This document shows positions 26,810 through 37,560 of a DNA stretch of 63,214 nucleotides, piece by piece. Positions within the stretch are counted from its first letter, which is position 1. Every line of letters starts with the position of its first letter. Made by a program: the position numbers and the translations under genes. Source of the DNA: Kushneria avicenniae (lineage in GTDB: Bacteria > Pseudomonadota > Gammaproteobacteria > Pseudomonadales > Halomonadaceae); the NCBI RefSeq assembly GCF_900112585.1, contig NZ_FOLY01000010.1, positions 1 through 63,214 of the forward strand. Direction: 5' to 3'. The notes beneath the pieces are model-generated. The model did no database searches. It saw only the letters and a program-made list of their open reading frames with translations, and was not told where the DNA came from.

Positions 26810-26886
26810 TGGTAGGACCGAGCGGATTTGAACCGCTGACCTCCACGATGTCAACGTGGCGCTCTAACCAACTGAGCTACGGTCCT
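26810..26886 (-). tRNA. tRNA-Val(GAC), copy 1
   Basis: The same 77-nt sequence and fold as the neighbouring copy, with encoded CCA and anticodon GAC. It is first in the unit, about 38 bases downstream of a good promoter on minus. Both copies end at the terminator near 26651. Confidence 0.96.
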
Positions 26887-26924
26887 GCTTCAATGGCATG
26901 CGAGTGCCGTTTCAACGCTGCGCT

Positions 26925-26952
26925 ATTGTACTGATTTTCTGTTCGAGCGCAA
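26925..26952 (-). promoter_or_regulatory. promoter of the tRNA-Val pair
   Basis: On minus: TTGCGC, 16-base spacer, TACAAT. This is close to the sigma-70 consensus and is placed to start transcription about 30 bases before the first tRNA. Confidence 0.6.
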
Positions 26953-27132
26953 CCGTTTAACCTCCTCATCGTTATAAAATCCTGCTTTTGCAATGTCTCC
27001 CTGAAAACAAACCGAGCCGGCCGATGATCAATCAGCAGGCCCGGATATCATTCAGCGGCGGGACCGACAGCATTCGAATGTGGCGTCCTCCGACACCACA
27101 AACGCGGCGGCCCGCTGCTGTGCTTTACCGGC

Positions 27133-28659
<1,527 letters not shown>

Positions 28660-28692
28660 TTAGTACAAGCGGCGCATGGGCCTGATAACGAT

Positions 28693-29421
28693 TCAATAGA
28701 CGTAGGCAACCAGCGCGGCCAGGGTACTGCCAATGACCGGGCCGATAATGGGGACCAGCGCATAGCCCCAGTTGCTGCCGCCCTTGTTTTTGATGGGCAG
28801 AACGGCATGCGCAATGCGCGGGCCGAGATCGCGCGCCGGGTTGATGGCGTAGCCTGTCGGGCCACCCAGCGACGCACCGATCGATACCACCAGCAGCGCG
28901 ACCGCGAGAGGCCCGAGACCGCTGGGAGTATAACCGAACATGATGATCACAAAGATCAGCACAAATGTCCCGATGGCTTCAGTCACCACGTTCCACGCAT
29001 GAGACTTGACGGTCGGTCCGGTCGAGAACGTGGCAAGAATGGCGCCGGCATCTTCGGTGTCGTCATACTGCTTCTTGTAGGCAAGATAGCAGGCGATCGC
29101 CCCTATAAAGGCACCGATGAATTCGGCCACCAGATAGGCCACTGTGGTGGCAAACGTAATCGGGATACCATCGGCATATTCCTTCGCCGGCCCGATCAGC
29201 AGGGCAAGCGTTACGGCCGGGTTGATGTGAGCGCCGGTGTCATAAGCCACATAGACGGCGGCAAAAACGGCCAGCCCCCAGCCGAAGAAGATGACGATGC
29301 CATCACTGCCGTGACCATTGGTCTTGTTCAGCAGTACGTTGGCCACCACACCACACCCCAGCAGCGTCAGAATGGCCGTACCTGCAATTTCATGGACCAG
29401 AATGGTTTGAATGATATCCAT
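28693..29421 (-). CDS. glpF: glycerol facilitator (GlpF aquaglyceroporin)
   Basis: A 242-residue MIP-family channel for glycerol, with six membrane helices. The two pore motifs are GAHINPAVT (Asn-Pro-Ala at 67-69) and GYAINPARDLGPR near residue 200. The Asp after the second NPAR is typical of glycerol rather than water channels. It is the first gene of the glpF-glpK unit and is transcribed away from glpR. Confidence 0.95.
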   Translation of the reverse strand: MDIIQTILVHEIAGTAILTLLGCGVVANVLLNKTNGHGSDGIVIFFGWGLAVFAAVYVAYDTGAHINPAVTLALLIGPAKEYADGIPITFATTVAYLVAEFIGAFIGAIACYLAYKKQYDDTEDAGAILATFSTGPTVKSHAWNVVTEAIGTFVLIFVIIMFGYTPSGLGPLAVALLVVSIGASLGGPTGYAINPARDLGPRIAHAVLPIKNKGGSNWGYALVPIIGPVIGSTLAALVAYVY

Positions 29422-29772
29422 TCTCTACCCCGATAACGTTGATTTTCACACACAAGGTGCATGGCCGTGTTGCTTTTCGCGCATCCTATAGAAACCATTG
29501 AAAAATACGATGTGCCGTTTCTTTCTTTTCGTCAGCTTATTTTCAAGTAATTGATTAAAATAGATAAAAAACGCTTTAAACCTTAGTATTACATGGTGAT
29601 TTCAAGGGGTAAAAACGGGCTTTTTTGAGCGATAAGCAACACGATGTGTTGCCATGCCAACACGTTCATGATCAGGCGAAAACAACACTGATGTCGCTAT
29701 TGCCGGAAGCGGGCTCCGGGGATAACCTGGTCATGACGATCAGCACTTGAACGCTCATGAACAGGACAAGAC
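29422..29772. promoter_or_regulatory. divergent promoter region glpF/glpR
   Basis: About 350 A/T-rich bases without a gene between the divergent glpFK and glpR units. A repressor site is expected here, but no palindrome as clean as those before glpD was found. Confidence 0.5.
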
Positions 29773-30537
29773 ATGACCCAGCAGGAACGCCACGGCACTA
29801 TCATCGATATGGTCAAGCGTCAGGGCTACGCCACCATCGAGCAGCTGGCCCACCACTTCAACGTCACCCCGCAGACCATCCGACGCGATCTCAAGGTGCT
29901 CGCCGATGAACAGCTGATCCGACGGGTTCACGGTGGCGCCGGCCAGCTGGAATCCAGCACGGTCAACACGGCCTATAGTACCCGCAAGCTGATCAATCAT
30001 GACGCCAAGGCGCGCATTGCGCGCGCGCTGGCCGAGCAGATTCCCGATCAGAGCTCGCTTTTCATCAACATCGGCACCAGTACGGAACTGGTTGCCGAGG
30101 CGCTGCTCAATCATCACGGGCTGGAAGTCATCACCAACAATCTCAACGTCGCCGCCACGCTTCAGCACCGTGAGGACTTCAACGTCATCGTGGCCGGCGG
30201 CAGCGTGCGCTCGCGCGACGGCGGCATCATCGGAGAGGCCACCGTGGACTTTATCAATCAGTTCAAGGTCGACTTCGGCATTATCGGCATCAGCAGTATC
30301 GATGAAGACGGCGCTCTGCTCGACTTCGATTATCAGGAAGTTCGAGTCGCGCAGGCGATCATCAGCAACTCACGTCGCGTCTTTCTGGCAGCCGATCACT
30401 CCAAGTTTGCCCGCAACGCCGTGGTACGCCTGGGGCATCTGCGTCAGATTCACGGGCTGTTTACCGACCAGGAGCCACCGGCCGGCATCCGCCGTCTGCT
30501 CCATGAGCACGGCATCACTCTCAGCATCTGCCCCTGA
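29773..30537 (+). CDS. glpR: glycerol-3-phosphate regulon repressor (GlpR, DeoR family)
   Basis: A 254-residue DeoR-family repressor. The N-terminal winged helix has [20 protein letters not shown] near residues 20-40 followed by the family signature [11 protein letters not shown]. The C-terminal sugar-phosphate isomerase-like domain (from about 75) contains [18 protein letters not shown], the ligand site for glycerol-3-phosphate. It sits between glpFK and glpD, its expected targets, and two palindromes of the GlpR type lie downstream before glpD. Confidence 0.94.
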   Translation: MTQQERHGTIIDMVKRQGYATIEQLAHHFNVTPQTIRRDLKVLADEQLIRRVHGGAGQLESSTVNTAYSTRKLINHDAKARIARALAEQIPDQSSLFINIGTSTELVAEALLNHHGLEVITNNLNVAATLQHREDFNVIVAGGSVRSRDGGIIGEATVDFINQFKVDFGIIGISSIDEDGALLDFDYQEVRVAQAIISNSRRVFLAADHSKFARNAVVRLGHLRQIHGLFTDQEPPAGIRRLLHEHGITLSICP

Positions 30538-30605
30538 GCGCAGCGAGGTTCAAAGGGAAACCGCGTCTATCGTACCGATGATGTCGAACAATGACGGACG
30601 GCTTG

Positions 30606-30621
30606 ATGTTCTTTCGAACAT
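30606..30621. promoter_or_regulatory. GlpR-type operator 1 upstream of glpD
   Basis: A perfect inverted repeat ATGTTC-TTTC-GAACAT about 90 bases before glpD. The half-site matches the E. coli GlpR half-site ATGTTCG. Confidence 0.7.
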
Positions 30622-30626
30622 GGCAT

Positions 30627-30644
30627 ATGTTCACATTCGAACAT
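30627..30644. promoter_or_regulatory. GlpR-type operator 2 upstream of glpD
   Basis: A perfect inverted repeat of the same halves with a 6-base spacer, ATGTTC-ACATTC-GAACAT, five bases after operator 1. The different spacing suggests paired sites of unequal strength. Confidence 0.65.
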
Positions 30645-30708
30645 TCATGATGGTATCGTTACCGCGTTTTCCAATCTCTTACCCGGCGCAAACGCGCAAG
30701 GCAGGCGC

Positions 30709-32277
30709 ATGACTTCCGACAAGACTTCCGCAATGGACACCCCGGTTCTGGACCTTTTCATCATCGGTGGCGGCATCAACGGCACCGGTATCGCCAATGA
30801 TGCGGCCGGCCGCGGTCTCAGTGTCGGACTCTGTGAACAGGCCGACCTTGCCAGTGCCACCTCCTCGGCTTCCAGCAAGCTGATCCATGGCGGTCTGCGC
30901 TATCTGGAGCACAAGGAATTTCGTCTGGTACGCGAGGCGCTTCACGAGCGCGAAGTGCTGCTCAACAAGGCCCCGCACATCATCTGGCCGCTGCGCTTTA
31001 TCCTGCCGCACCGCCAGCACCTTCGTCCGGCATGGATGCTGCGGGCCGGGCTGTTTCTGTATGATCACCTGAGCCCGCGCGACACGCTGCCCGGCTCGAA
31101 ATCGCTCAAATTCGACAGCCAGAGCGCGCTTAAACCCGACATCAAGCGCGGCTTCGAATACTCCGACTGCTGGGTCGATGATGCCCGCCTGGTCGTGCTC
31201 AACGCCCTGCAGGCACAGGAACAGGGCGGTGAGATCCTGGTACGCACCCGCTGCATCAACGCCGTGGAAAAGGACGGCGTCTGGGAAATCACGCTGGAAA
31301 ACATGCGCACCGGTGAACAGATGGTTCGCCGTGCCAGGGCGCTGATCAACGCCGCCGGCCCGTGGGTCGAGTCCTTCATCAGCGGCAGCACCCCGCGCAA
31401 GTCGCGCTATGGCATCAACATGATCAAGGGCAGCCATATCATCACCCGCCGTATCAACGGTGATGATCGCGCCTACATCCTGCAAAACGAGGACAAGCGC
31501 ATCGTCTTCGTACTGCCCTGGCAAAACGACTATAGCCTGATCGGGACGACCGACCAGAACTACGAGGGTGACCCGACCCACATCACCATCAGCGACCAAG
31601 AGACCGACTACATCCTCAATGTCGTCAATGCGCACTTCAAAAAGCAGCTGACCCGTGACGACGTGGTCACCAGTTACTCCGGCGTTCGCCCGCTGTGCGA
31701 TGACGAATCTGATGACCCGTCAGCTATGACGCGTGACTATACGCTTTCGCTGGATGATTCCGGTGCACCGATGCTGTCGGTCTTTGGCGGCAAGATCACC
31801 ACCTTCCGTCGGCTCTCGGAATCCGCCATGGAAAAGATCGAGCCCTGGTTCCCGAACATGGGCAAGCCCTGGACCGACAAGCGAGTGCTGCCGGGCGGCG
31901 ACATCGGTTCGCGCGAGGACTACACCCGCAAGCTGCTCGGCCAGTATCCGTTTCTGGGGGAACTGCGCGCCCGCCGATTTGCCTCCAGCTACGGCACGCT
32001 GTGTGAAACATTCCTGGACGGTGTGACCGATGAAGCCGGTCTGGGCGAGGATTTCGGCGCCGGTCTGACCCGCGCTGAAGTGGACTACCTGATCGACCAT
32101 GAATGGGCCACGCAGGTGGATGACATCCTCTGGCGTCGTACCAAGATGGACATGCGCCTGAACGACACTCAGCGTGCGCGTCTGCAGGAATACGTGACCG
32201 AACGTATGTCGTTCACCGCAAACGACATGAGTGAGCCGGTCGGAACGCCCTCGCCGGATCACGCTCTGGCACACTGA
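30709..32277 (+). CDS. glpD: aerobic glycerol-3-phosphate dehydrogenase
   Basis: A 522-residue FAD enzyme of the inner membrane oxidising glycerol-3-phosphate to dihydroxyacetone phosphate and passing electrons to quinone. The FAD-binding motif FIIGGGINGTGIANDAAGRG lies near residues 15-34. The family signature SSKLIHGGLRYLEH is near 65, and the later YSGVRPLCDDE and SVFGGKITTFRRLSE blocks follow. A C-terminal cap domain ends the protein. Two GlpR-type operators precede it and a strong terminator follows. Confidence 0.96.
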   Translation: MTSDKTSAMDTPVLDLFIIGGGINGTGIANDAAGRGLSVGLCEQADLASATSSASSKLIHGGLRYLEHKEFRLVREALHEREVLLNKAPHIIWPLRFILPHRQHLRPAWMLRAGLFLYDHLSPRDTLPGSKSLKFDSQSALKPDIKRGFEYSDCWVDDARLVVLNALQAQEQGGEILVRTRCINAVEKDGVWEITLENMRTGEQMVRRARALINAAGPWVESFISGSTPRKSRYGINMIKGSHIITRRINGDDRAYILQNEDKRIVFVLPWQNDYSLIGTTDQNYEGDPTHITISDQETDYILNVVNAHFKKQLTRDDVVTSYSGVRPLCDDESDDPSAMTRDYTLSLDDSGAPMLSVFGGKITTFRRLSESAMEKIEPWFPNMGKPWTDKRVLPGGDIGSREDYTRKLLGQYPFLGELRARRFASSYGTLCETFLDGVTDEAGLGEDFGAGLTRAEVDYLIDHEWATQVDDILWRRTKMDMRLNDTQRARLQEYVTERMSFTANDMSEPVGTPSPDHALAH

Positions 32278-32297
32278 GGCTGCCTTTGCCGGCATAC

Positions 32298-32326
32298 AAA
32301 AAAGGGCCCCGTTCGGGGCCCTTTTT
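32298..32326. terminator. bidirectional terminator between glpD and fumC
   Basis: A 7-bp GC stem (32304-32310 with 32315-32321), loop GTTC, A-run left and T-run right. Confidence 0.88.
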
Positions 32327-32374
32327 ATGGTGTGACTCTGATATGTAGCGACTTGCAGACGTCGGCAGACGCCA

Positions 32375-33754
32375 TTATTCCTGAATGCCGCCCTGGGTCA
32401 GCTGCGCCGGATCGAGATAGCGCTCGAGCTCTTCGCGGGAAAGCTCGGTTTCCTCCTCTGCCACCTCGATGATCGGCCGCCCTTCCTGATAGGCCTTCTT
32501 GGCCACGCGCGCCGCCTCGTTGTAGCCGATCACCGGATTGAGTGCCGTGACCAGCACCGGATTACGCGCCAGCGGCGATTCGATGTTGTCACGACGGACA
32601 TTGAAACTACTGATGGCCTTATCCGCCAACAGCAAAGAGACGTTGTTCAAAAGCGATATCGAGCTTAATACATTGTGTGCCATTAGCGGCAGCATGACGT
32701 TGAGCTGGAAGTTGCCCGACTGCCCACCGACGGTCACCGCAGCATCATTGCCGATCACCTGGGCGGCCACCTGCGCCGCTGCCTCGGGAATTACCGGGTT
32801 GACCTTGCCAGGCATGATCGAGCTGCCTGGCTGCAGGGCTTCAAGTTCGATCTCACCCAGTCCTGCCAGCGGTCCGGAGTTCATCCAGCGCAGATCATTG
32901 CTGATCTTCATCAGCGCACAGGCATAGGCCTTGAGATGGCCCGACATCTCCACGGTGGCATCCTGCGAGCCCAGCGCCGCAAAGAAGCTGTCCGCCGGCG
33001 TAAACGCAAGCCCGGTCTGCTCGGACAAACGCCGGGCAAAGCGCTCGGAGAACTCCGGATGTGCATTGATGCCGGACCCCACGGCCGTGCCGCCCTGCGC
33101 CAGCCGCAGCATACGCGTCATGGCATTTTCAAGCCGCTCGATGGACTGTCCGACCTGGCTGGACCAGCCGCCCAGTTCCTGACTCATGCGCACCGGCATG
33201 GCATCCATCAGGTGGGTACGCCCGGTCTTGACCACGTCATCCAGCGACGCCGCCTTGTCATCAATGGTCTTTTTCAGATACGCAAGCGTTGGCAGCAAAC
33301 GCTCATGAAGCTCCATGGCAATTGACACATGCAGCGCCGTTGGAATCGTATCGTTGCTGCTCTGGCCCATATTGACGTGATCGTTGGGCCCGATCTCGAG
33401 ATCATCCCGTGAGGCCAGATGCGAGATCACCTCGTTGACGTTCATGTTGGTCGAGGTGCCAGAGCCGGTCTGATAGATATCGATCGGGAACTGATCGACG
33501 TGTTCACCACGAATGATCGCATCGGCTGCCTTGACGATGGACAGGGCCCGCCCTTCATCCAGCAGGCCGAGATCCATGTTGACCTCGGCAGCTGCTCGCT
33601 TGACGCGCGCCACGGCGGCGATGAAAGACGCCGGCATGGGCTGACCGCTGACCGGAAAGTTATTGATGGCCCGCTGGGTCTGTGCACCGTAAAGCGCCTC
33701 GATCGGCACTTCCAGCTCGCCCATACTGTCCTTTTCGATACGGGTCTGGCCCAT
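32375..33754 (-). CDS. fumC: class II fumarate hydratase
   Basis: A 459-residue iron-independent, oxidation-resistant fumarase of the TCA cycle. The N-terminal GELEVPIEALYGAQTQRAI, the catalytic TGRTHLMDAMPVRM near residue 188, and the superfamily signature GSSIMPGKVNPVIPE near 318 are intact. Length is standard. It is a single-gene unit, converging on glpD across the shared terminator. No superoxide-responsive site was sought in detail. Confidence 0.97.
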   Translation of the reverse strand: MGQTRIEKDSMGELEVPIEALYGAQTQRAINNFPVSGQPMPASFIAAVARVKRAAAEVNMDLGLLDEGRALSIVKAADAIIRGEHVDQFPIDIYQTGSGTSTNMNVNEVISHLASRDDLEIGPNDHVNMGQSSNDTIPTALHVSIAMELHERLLPTLAYLKKTIDDKAASLDDVVKTGRTHLMDAMPVRMSQELGGWSSQVGQSIERLENAMTRMLRLAQGGTAVGSGINAHPEFSERFARRLSEQTGLAFTPADSFFAALGSQDATVEMSGHLKAYACALMKISNDLRWMNSGPLAGLGEIELEALQPGSSIMPGKVNPVIPEAAAQVAAQVIGNDAAVTVGGQSGNFQLNVMLPLMAHNVLSSISLLNNVSLLLADKAISSFNVRRDNIESPLARNPVLVTALNPVIGYNEAARVAKKAYQEGRPIIEVAEEETELSREELERYLDPAQLTQGGIQE

Positions 33755-33872
33755 GATCTTCTCCTGCTGATGGATTAACGATGACGTCCCGAAGGGCGCT
33801 TTCAGAGTAGCAGGCGTGTCGACATTACAGCCATTGATATTGACCGCCGGAAAGCTTCAGGGATTCTGTCGA

Positions 33873-34997
33873 CTATAGATCGATGATCTGGCGAATGGCC
33901 TGCCCGGAAGCCAGCCGCTCGAAGCCCTCGTTGATCTCGTCCAGTTTGATTCGATGGGTCAAAAGCCGGTCTACCGGCAGCCGCCCGGCCTGATAGAGCG
34001 CAATGTACTCCGGCACATCCAGCGACGGCACATGCCCGCCCAGATAGGACCCCTTGAGCGTACGCTGCTCGGCCACCATGCGCGTCGGGCTGATGGCCAG
34101 CCTGACATCAGGGTGCGGTAATCCCGAAGTTACCGTGGTGCCGCCGCGTCGGGTGCATTCAAAGGCAAACTCCAGCGCCGGGGCCACGCCAGCAAACTCG
34201 GCCGCCAGATTTACCCCGCCGCCGCTGATGTGACGCACCTGTTCGATGGCATCATCATCACCGCTGTTGACCACATGGGTGGCCCCCATGGCTTTGGCTG
34301 TTTCAAGCTTTACGGCGTCAATATCGGCCGCGATTACCTGACGCGCACCGCCGCCAATCGCCCCCAGCACCGCTGCCAGCCCTACGCCCCCCAGGCCGAC
34401 CACCAGTACCGACTGTCCCAGCCTGAGTTCGCCGGTATGCACGACTGCCCCGACACCGGTCAGCACCGCACAGCCGAACAGCGCTGCGATATGAAACGGC
34501 AGGTCTGGATCGATGCGCGTCAGCGAACGGCGAGAGGCCACGGCATGCTCGGCAAACCCGGACACGCCGATATGGTGATAGACCGTCTCGTCACCGCGGT
34601 GTAGCCGCATGCCACCGCCCAGTAGATGCCCGGCGGTATTGGCCGCCGCACCCGGCTGACACAGCGCCGCGTCACCGGAAAGACAAAAGGCGCAGGTGCC
34701 GCAGTTGGGAGCAAACGAAAACACCACATGATCGCCCACATCGAGATCATCAATCCCCTCGCCGACCTCGACCACTTCTCCCGCTGCTTCATGCCCCAGC
34801 ACCATGGGTAGCGGTCGTGGCCGGTCACCGTTAATGGTCGATAGATCGGAGTGACACAATCCGGCCGCGCGGATACGCACCAGCACCTCCCCACGACCAG
34901 GCGGATCAAGCGTCACCTCCTCGATCGACAGCGGCCTTGATGCCCCGTAGGGACGGGGTCTTTGCATTGCTCGCAGCACGGCGGCCCGGGTTTCCAT
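33873..34997 (-). CDS. zinc-dependent alcohol dehydrogenase (MDR family)
   Basis: A 374-residue medium-chain dehydrogenase. The catalytic zinc ligands are in GLCHSDLS and GHEAAGEVVEVGEGI. The structural zinc lobe is CGTCAFCLSGDAALC. The NAD-binding fold has VVGLGGVGLAAVLGAIGGG near 195. It begins 48 bases after the lactonase gene and is probably cotranscribed with it. In Agrobacterium the analogous blc/att operon pairs such a lactonase with a gamma-hydroxybutyrate dehydrogenase, which is a reasonable but untested guess here. That enzyme is iron-dependent, so any match would be functional, not homologous. Confidence 0.88.
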   Translation of the reverse strand: METRAAVLRAMQRPRPYGASRPLSIEEVTLDPPGRGEVLVRIRAAGLCHSDLSTINGDRPRPLPMVLGHEAAGEVVEVGEGIDDLDVGDHVVFSFAPNCGTCAFCLSGDAALCQPGAAANTAGHLLGGGMRLHRGDETVYHHIGVSGFAEHAVASRRSLTRIDPDLPFHIAALFGCAVLTGVGAVVHTGELRLGQSVLVVGLGGVGLAAVLGAIGGGARQVIAADIDAVKLETAKAMGATHVVNSGDDDAIEQVRHISGGGVNLAAEFAGVAPALEFAFECTRRGGTTVTSGLPHPDVRLAISPTRMVAEQRTLKGSYLGGHVPSLDVPEYIALYQAGRLPVDRLLTHRIKLDEINEGFERLASGQAIRQIIDL

Positions 34998-35045
34998 GGC
35001 AATTCTCCTGGTCCTGAAGATGACAATGCCAGCATGACGCTGAAC

Positions 35046-35831
35046 TCAGCGGTAATACTCGGGGGCATGGCGAAACGTGGGCCATGCCTCGGGGTCATGG
35101 CCAGTGACCACCATGGCCTGCGTCTTGCGCGCCAGTGCATGAAGCTTTTGTACCGAGCGTACGGCGTCCACGGTAGAGGCCAGAAACCCCGGCAGCGCCT
35201 TTTCGTTCCAGTGATCGGTGGTATAGGCCGCATCAACCGCCAGCAGGACAGGCCCCGTCTGTTCGAGATTGATGAGAAAACTGGCATGGCCGGGTGCGTG
35301 GCCGGGGGTAAAAATAAAGCGAATGACACCATCGCCGAAGACGTCGTAACCGTCCTCGCTGTCATCGAGAAAATGCCAGTTCAAACCGGGACGATCGAAG
35401 TCCTTGCGGATATAGCCGCCGGCCGCAAACCAGTCCGGGGCCATGGCGTATTCATATTCACGCCGACGAACGACATGGACGGCATTGGGGAAGCGGCCGG
35501 TCGCTCCGGTATGATCGAGATGGAGATGGCTGTGTAACACGTAACGCACATCTTCACGCGCAACTCCCATGGACTGAAGCGCCTGCACGCATCCCTCTTC
35601 CTCACGCATGACCGGCTGATAGACCGCGGTAATATCGCCCCAATGACCTTCGGCATCCGTGGCACACTCTACCGCGCAGCCGCCATCGATCACGACATGC
35701 CCTTCCGGATGGGTAATCAGATACCAGGGCACTGGTATCTCATAATCATCAAGTCCGGCATTCATGCTGATGTTGCAACGACGACACTTCAAGGTGCCGG
35801 TCTGGAACATGTAGAGGCGCAGCTGGTTCAT
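35046..35831 (-). CDS. attM: N-acyl homoserine lactone / gamma-butyrolactone lactonase (AttM/BlcC type)
   Basis: A 261-residue metallo-beta-lactamase-fold lactonase that opens lactone rings. The dinuclear zinc motif HSHLHLDHTG lies near residue 103, and further ligands are in FTPGHAPGHASF, VDAAYT and VVTGHDP. The N-terminus LRLYMFQTGTLKC and the blocks YEIPVPW, PDWFAAGGYIRKDFD and LPGFLASTVDAVRSVQKL closely recall Agrobacterium AttM/BlcC. The start at 35831 gives this family N-terminus; a longer frame to 35969 was rejected. The natural substrate may be gamma-butyrolactone or acyl-homoserine lactones (quorum quenching). Confidence 0.88.
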   Translation of the reverse strand: MNQLRLYMFQTGTLKCRRCNISMNAGLDDYEIPVPWYLITHPEGHVVIDGGCAVECATDAEGHWGDITAVYQPVMREEEGCVQALQSMGVAREDVRYVLHSHLHLDHTGATGRFPNAVHVVRRREYEYAMAPDWFAAGGYIRKDFDRPGLNWHFLDDSEDGYDVFGDGVIRFIFTPGHAPGHASFLINLEQTGPVLLAVDAAYTTDHWNEKALPGFLASTVDAVRSVQKLHALARKTQAMVVTGHDPEAWPTFRHAPEYYR

Positions 35832-36058
35832 GGCAACTCTCCCGACAGGAACATGACAGGGGTCTGGACATGGCACATCGACTGCCCGAAAGATAACCCG
35901 CCTGCCTGATCCCTTCCGTCCTACCTTCTGACAAGACCACTGCCAGTCTCCGGTTTTAAAGCCCTGCAAACGATCAGAACAATAGCCCGGAGCAGGACGC
36001 TCCCGACGCGCTCATCTACCCTTTACCATCAAATACATTCACCAGGGAGCAACCGCTC

Positions 36059-36478
36059 ATGTGGTACCGCCAGCAGATTACCCTCAAGCCCTACACGCGC
36101 GGCTTTCATCTGATCACCCACGACATTCTGGGCGCTCTGGACCCAATAAAGGAGATCTCCACCGGGCTGTTACATCTGCAGATGCTCCACACCTCGGCCT
36201 CATTAACGCTTAATGAAAATGCCGACCCGGACGTACGCCATGACATGGAAGCCTTTTTCCGTGACCGCGTGCCGGGCGATCTGCCCTATTTTCGCCATAC
36301 GATGGAAGGTCCGGACGACATGCCCGCCCACATCAAGGCCAGCCTCATGGGCACCGAACTGACGCTGGCCGTCGATAACGGCCGACTGGCCACCGGCACA
36401 TGGCAGGGCATCTGGCTGGGGGAACATCGAGAAAACGGCGGCAGTCGCCGCATTCTGGCGACGCTGTTCGGCGAGTAA
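36059..36478 (+). CDS. yjbQ: YjbQ/UPF0047 family protein
   Basis: A 139-residue member of the widespread UPF0047 family, sometimes named secondary thiamine-phosphate synthase for a weak side activity; the true role is unsettled. Signatures are [11 protein letters not shown] near residue 13, [20 protein letters not shown] near 41-60, the central [19 protein letters not shown], and C-terminal [11 protein letters not shown]. It stands alone, divergent from the lactonase and converging on the TRAP operon. Confidence 0.92.
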   Translation: MWYRQQITLKPYTRGFHLITHDILGALDPIKEISTGLLHLQMLHTSASLTLNENADPDVRHDMEAFFRDRVPGDLPYFRHTMEGPDDMPAHIKASLMGTELTLAVDNGRLATGTWQGIWLGEHRENGGSRRILATLFGE

Positions 36479-36480
36479 CG

Positions 36481-36517
36481 ATCCATCTGCCGGGGTCCAT
36501 CGTCCCGGCAGACGGAT
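36481..36517. terminator. convergent terminator-like hairpin
   Basis: Arms 36481-36494 and 36504-36517 pair over 14 positions with one mismatch and a 9-nt loop, in the 48-base gap between yjbQ and dctP. There is no clear T-run. Confidence 0.6.
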
Positions 36518-36526
36518 CGCTTGGTT

Positions 36527-37537
36527 TCAGGACCGGGGTTCGGTGTCTGAAACGCTTTGAATCGACTTGATCATCTCGTCACCGTTCTGATCGATATAAG
36601 TCTTCCAGACGGGCTGGATGGCCTGTTGGAAGGCGGCGGTATCGACATCACGATTGACCTTCATGCCCTCGTCCTCAAGCGTTTTGATCATCGCCTCGGT
36701 CTGCTCACCATTCATCTGTCGCTGCATGGCAGTAGCATCCGCTGCAGCTTTCTCGACGATCTGCTGCTGCTCGGGCGTCAGGCTGTCAAAGCGCTTCTGG
36801 TTCATGACCATCAGAAGCGCCGAGTAGGCATGATTGGTGATCGACAGGTACTTCTGGACCTCATTGAAGTTGAACGACACCACGATGCCCAACGGATGGT
36901 CCTGAGCATCGACCACACCGGTTTCAAGCGCCGTGTAAAGCTCGGCCACCGGCAGCTGCTGCGGGTTGGCGCCGAGGCGTTCGAACATGTTGTTGAGCGT
37001 GATGGAGTTGTTGACCCGCATGCGCAGGCCCTTCAGATCCGCCGGTTCACGAATCGGTCCGCGGTTGTTGGTGATCTCGCGAAAGCCATTTTCCGGGAAG
37101 GCCAGTCCCTTGAGGCCCAGTGCCGGCAGCTTGTCCATCACCTCCTGTCCCGGCGCACCATCCAGCGCCTGGTAGGCAGCGGCGCTATCGGCAAACATGA
37201 ACGGCAGCTCAAAGGCCCCGGCCTCCGGCACCATGCCGGTAAAGTTGTTCAATCCTGACAGCGTGATGTCGATGATGCCCGAGCGCGCCCCGTCGATCAT
37301 CTGGGCATCGTTGCCCAGCTGCCCATTGGGAAAGATCTGTACTTTCAGGTCGCCGTTGCTCTGGGCCTCGACCTCCTCCTTGAACTTCTCGGCCAGCTTG
37401 TGCTGCAGATCATTTTGCGGCGTGGGATGGGCAAAGCGTAGCGTGGTGGCCGCCGCCGCACCGCTGGAGACCGACATCGCCACCACCAGTGCCGCCATTG
37501 TTGTACCGAACGTTTTGCCAAACAGGGATATTGTCAT
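36527..37537 (-). CDS. dctP: TRAP transporter substrate-binding protein (DctP)
   Basis: A 336-residue periplasmic binding protein with a cleavable signal peptide (hydrophobic residues about 12-29 ending GAAA). The TRAP signatures include FAHPTPQNDLQHKLAEKF near residue 34, FPNGQLGNDAQMIDGARSG, and the substrate-binding arginine segment DLKGLRMRVNNSITLN near 160. This arginine pairs with a carboxylate ligand, so the substrate is an organic acid. It is the last gene of the operon, 23 bases after dctM. Confidence 0.94.
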   Translation of the reverse strand: MTISLFGKTFGTTMAALVVAMSVSSGAAAATTLRFAHPTPQNDLQHKLAEKFKEEVEAQSNGDLKVQIFPNGQLGNDAQMIDGARSGIIDITLSGLNNFTGMVPEAGAFELPFMFADSAAAYQALDGAPGQEVMDKLPALGLKGLAFPENGFREITNNRGPIREPADLKGLRMRVNNSITLNNMFERLGANPQQLPVAELYTALETGVVDAQDHPLGIVVSFNFNEVQKYLSITNHAYSALLMVMNQKRFDSLTPEQQQIVEKAAADATAMQRQMNGEQTEAMIKTLEDEGMKVNRDVDTAAFQQAIQPVWKTYIDQNGDEMIKSIQSVSDTEPRS

Positions 37538-37560
37538 GTGGTTGCTCCTTGCCTTCAGGC

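Noticed and set aside
29615-29670. GlpR-like palindrome in the glpF/glpR gap (CGATGTGTTG... CAACACGTTC)
   Set aside because: The halves do not match the ATGTTC/GAACAT sites before glpD, so I do not call it an operator.
30679-31635. Minus-strand frame of 318 codons opposite glpD
   Set aside because: Antisense to a well-conserved FAD enzyme; no recognisable domain.
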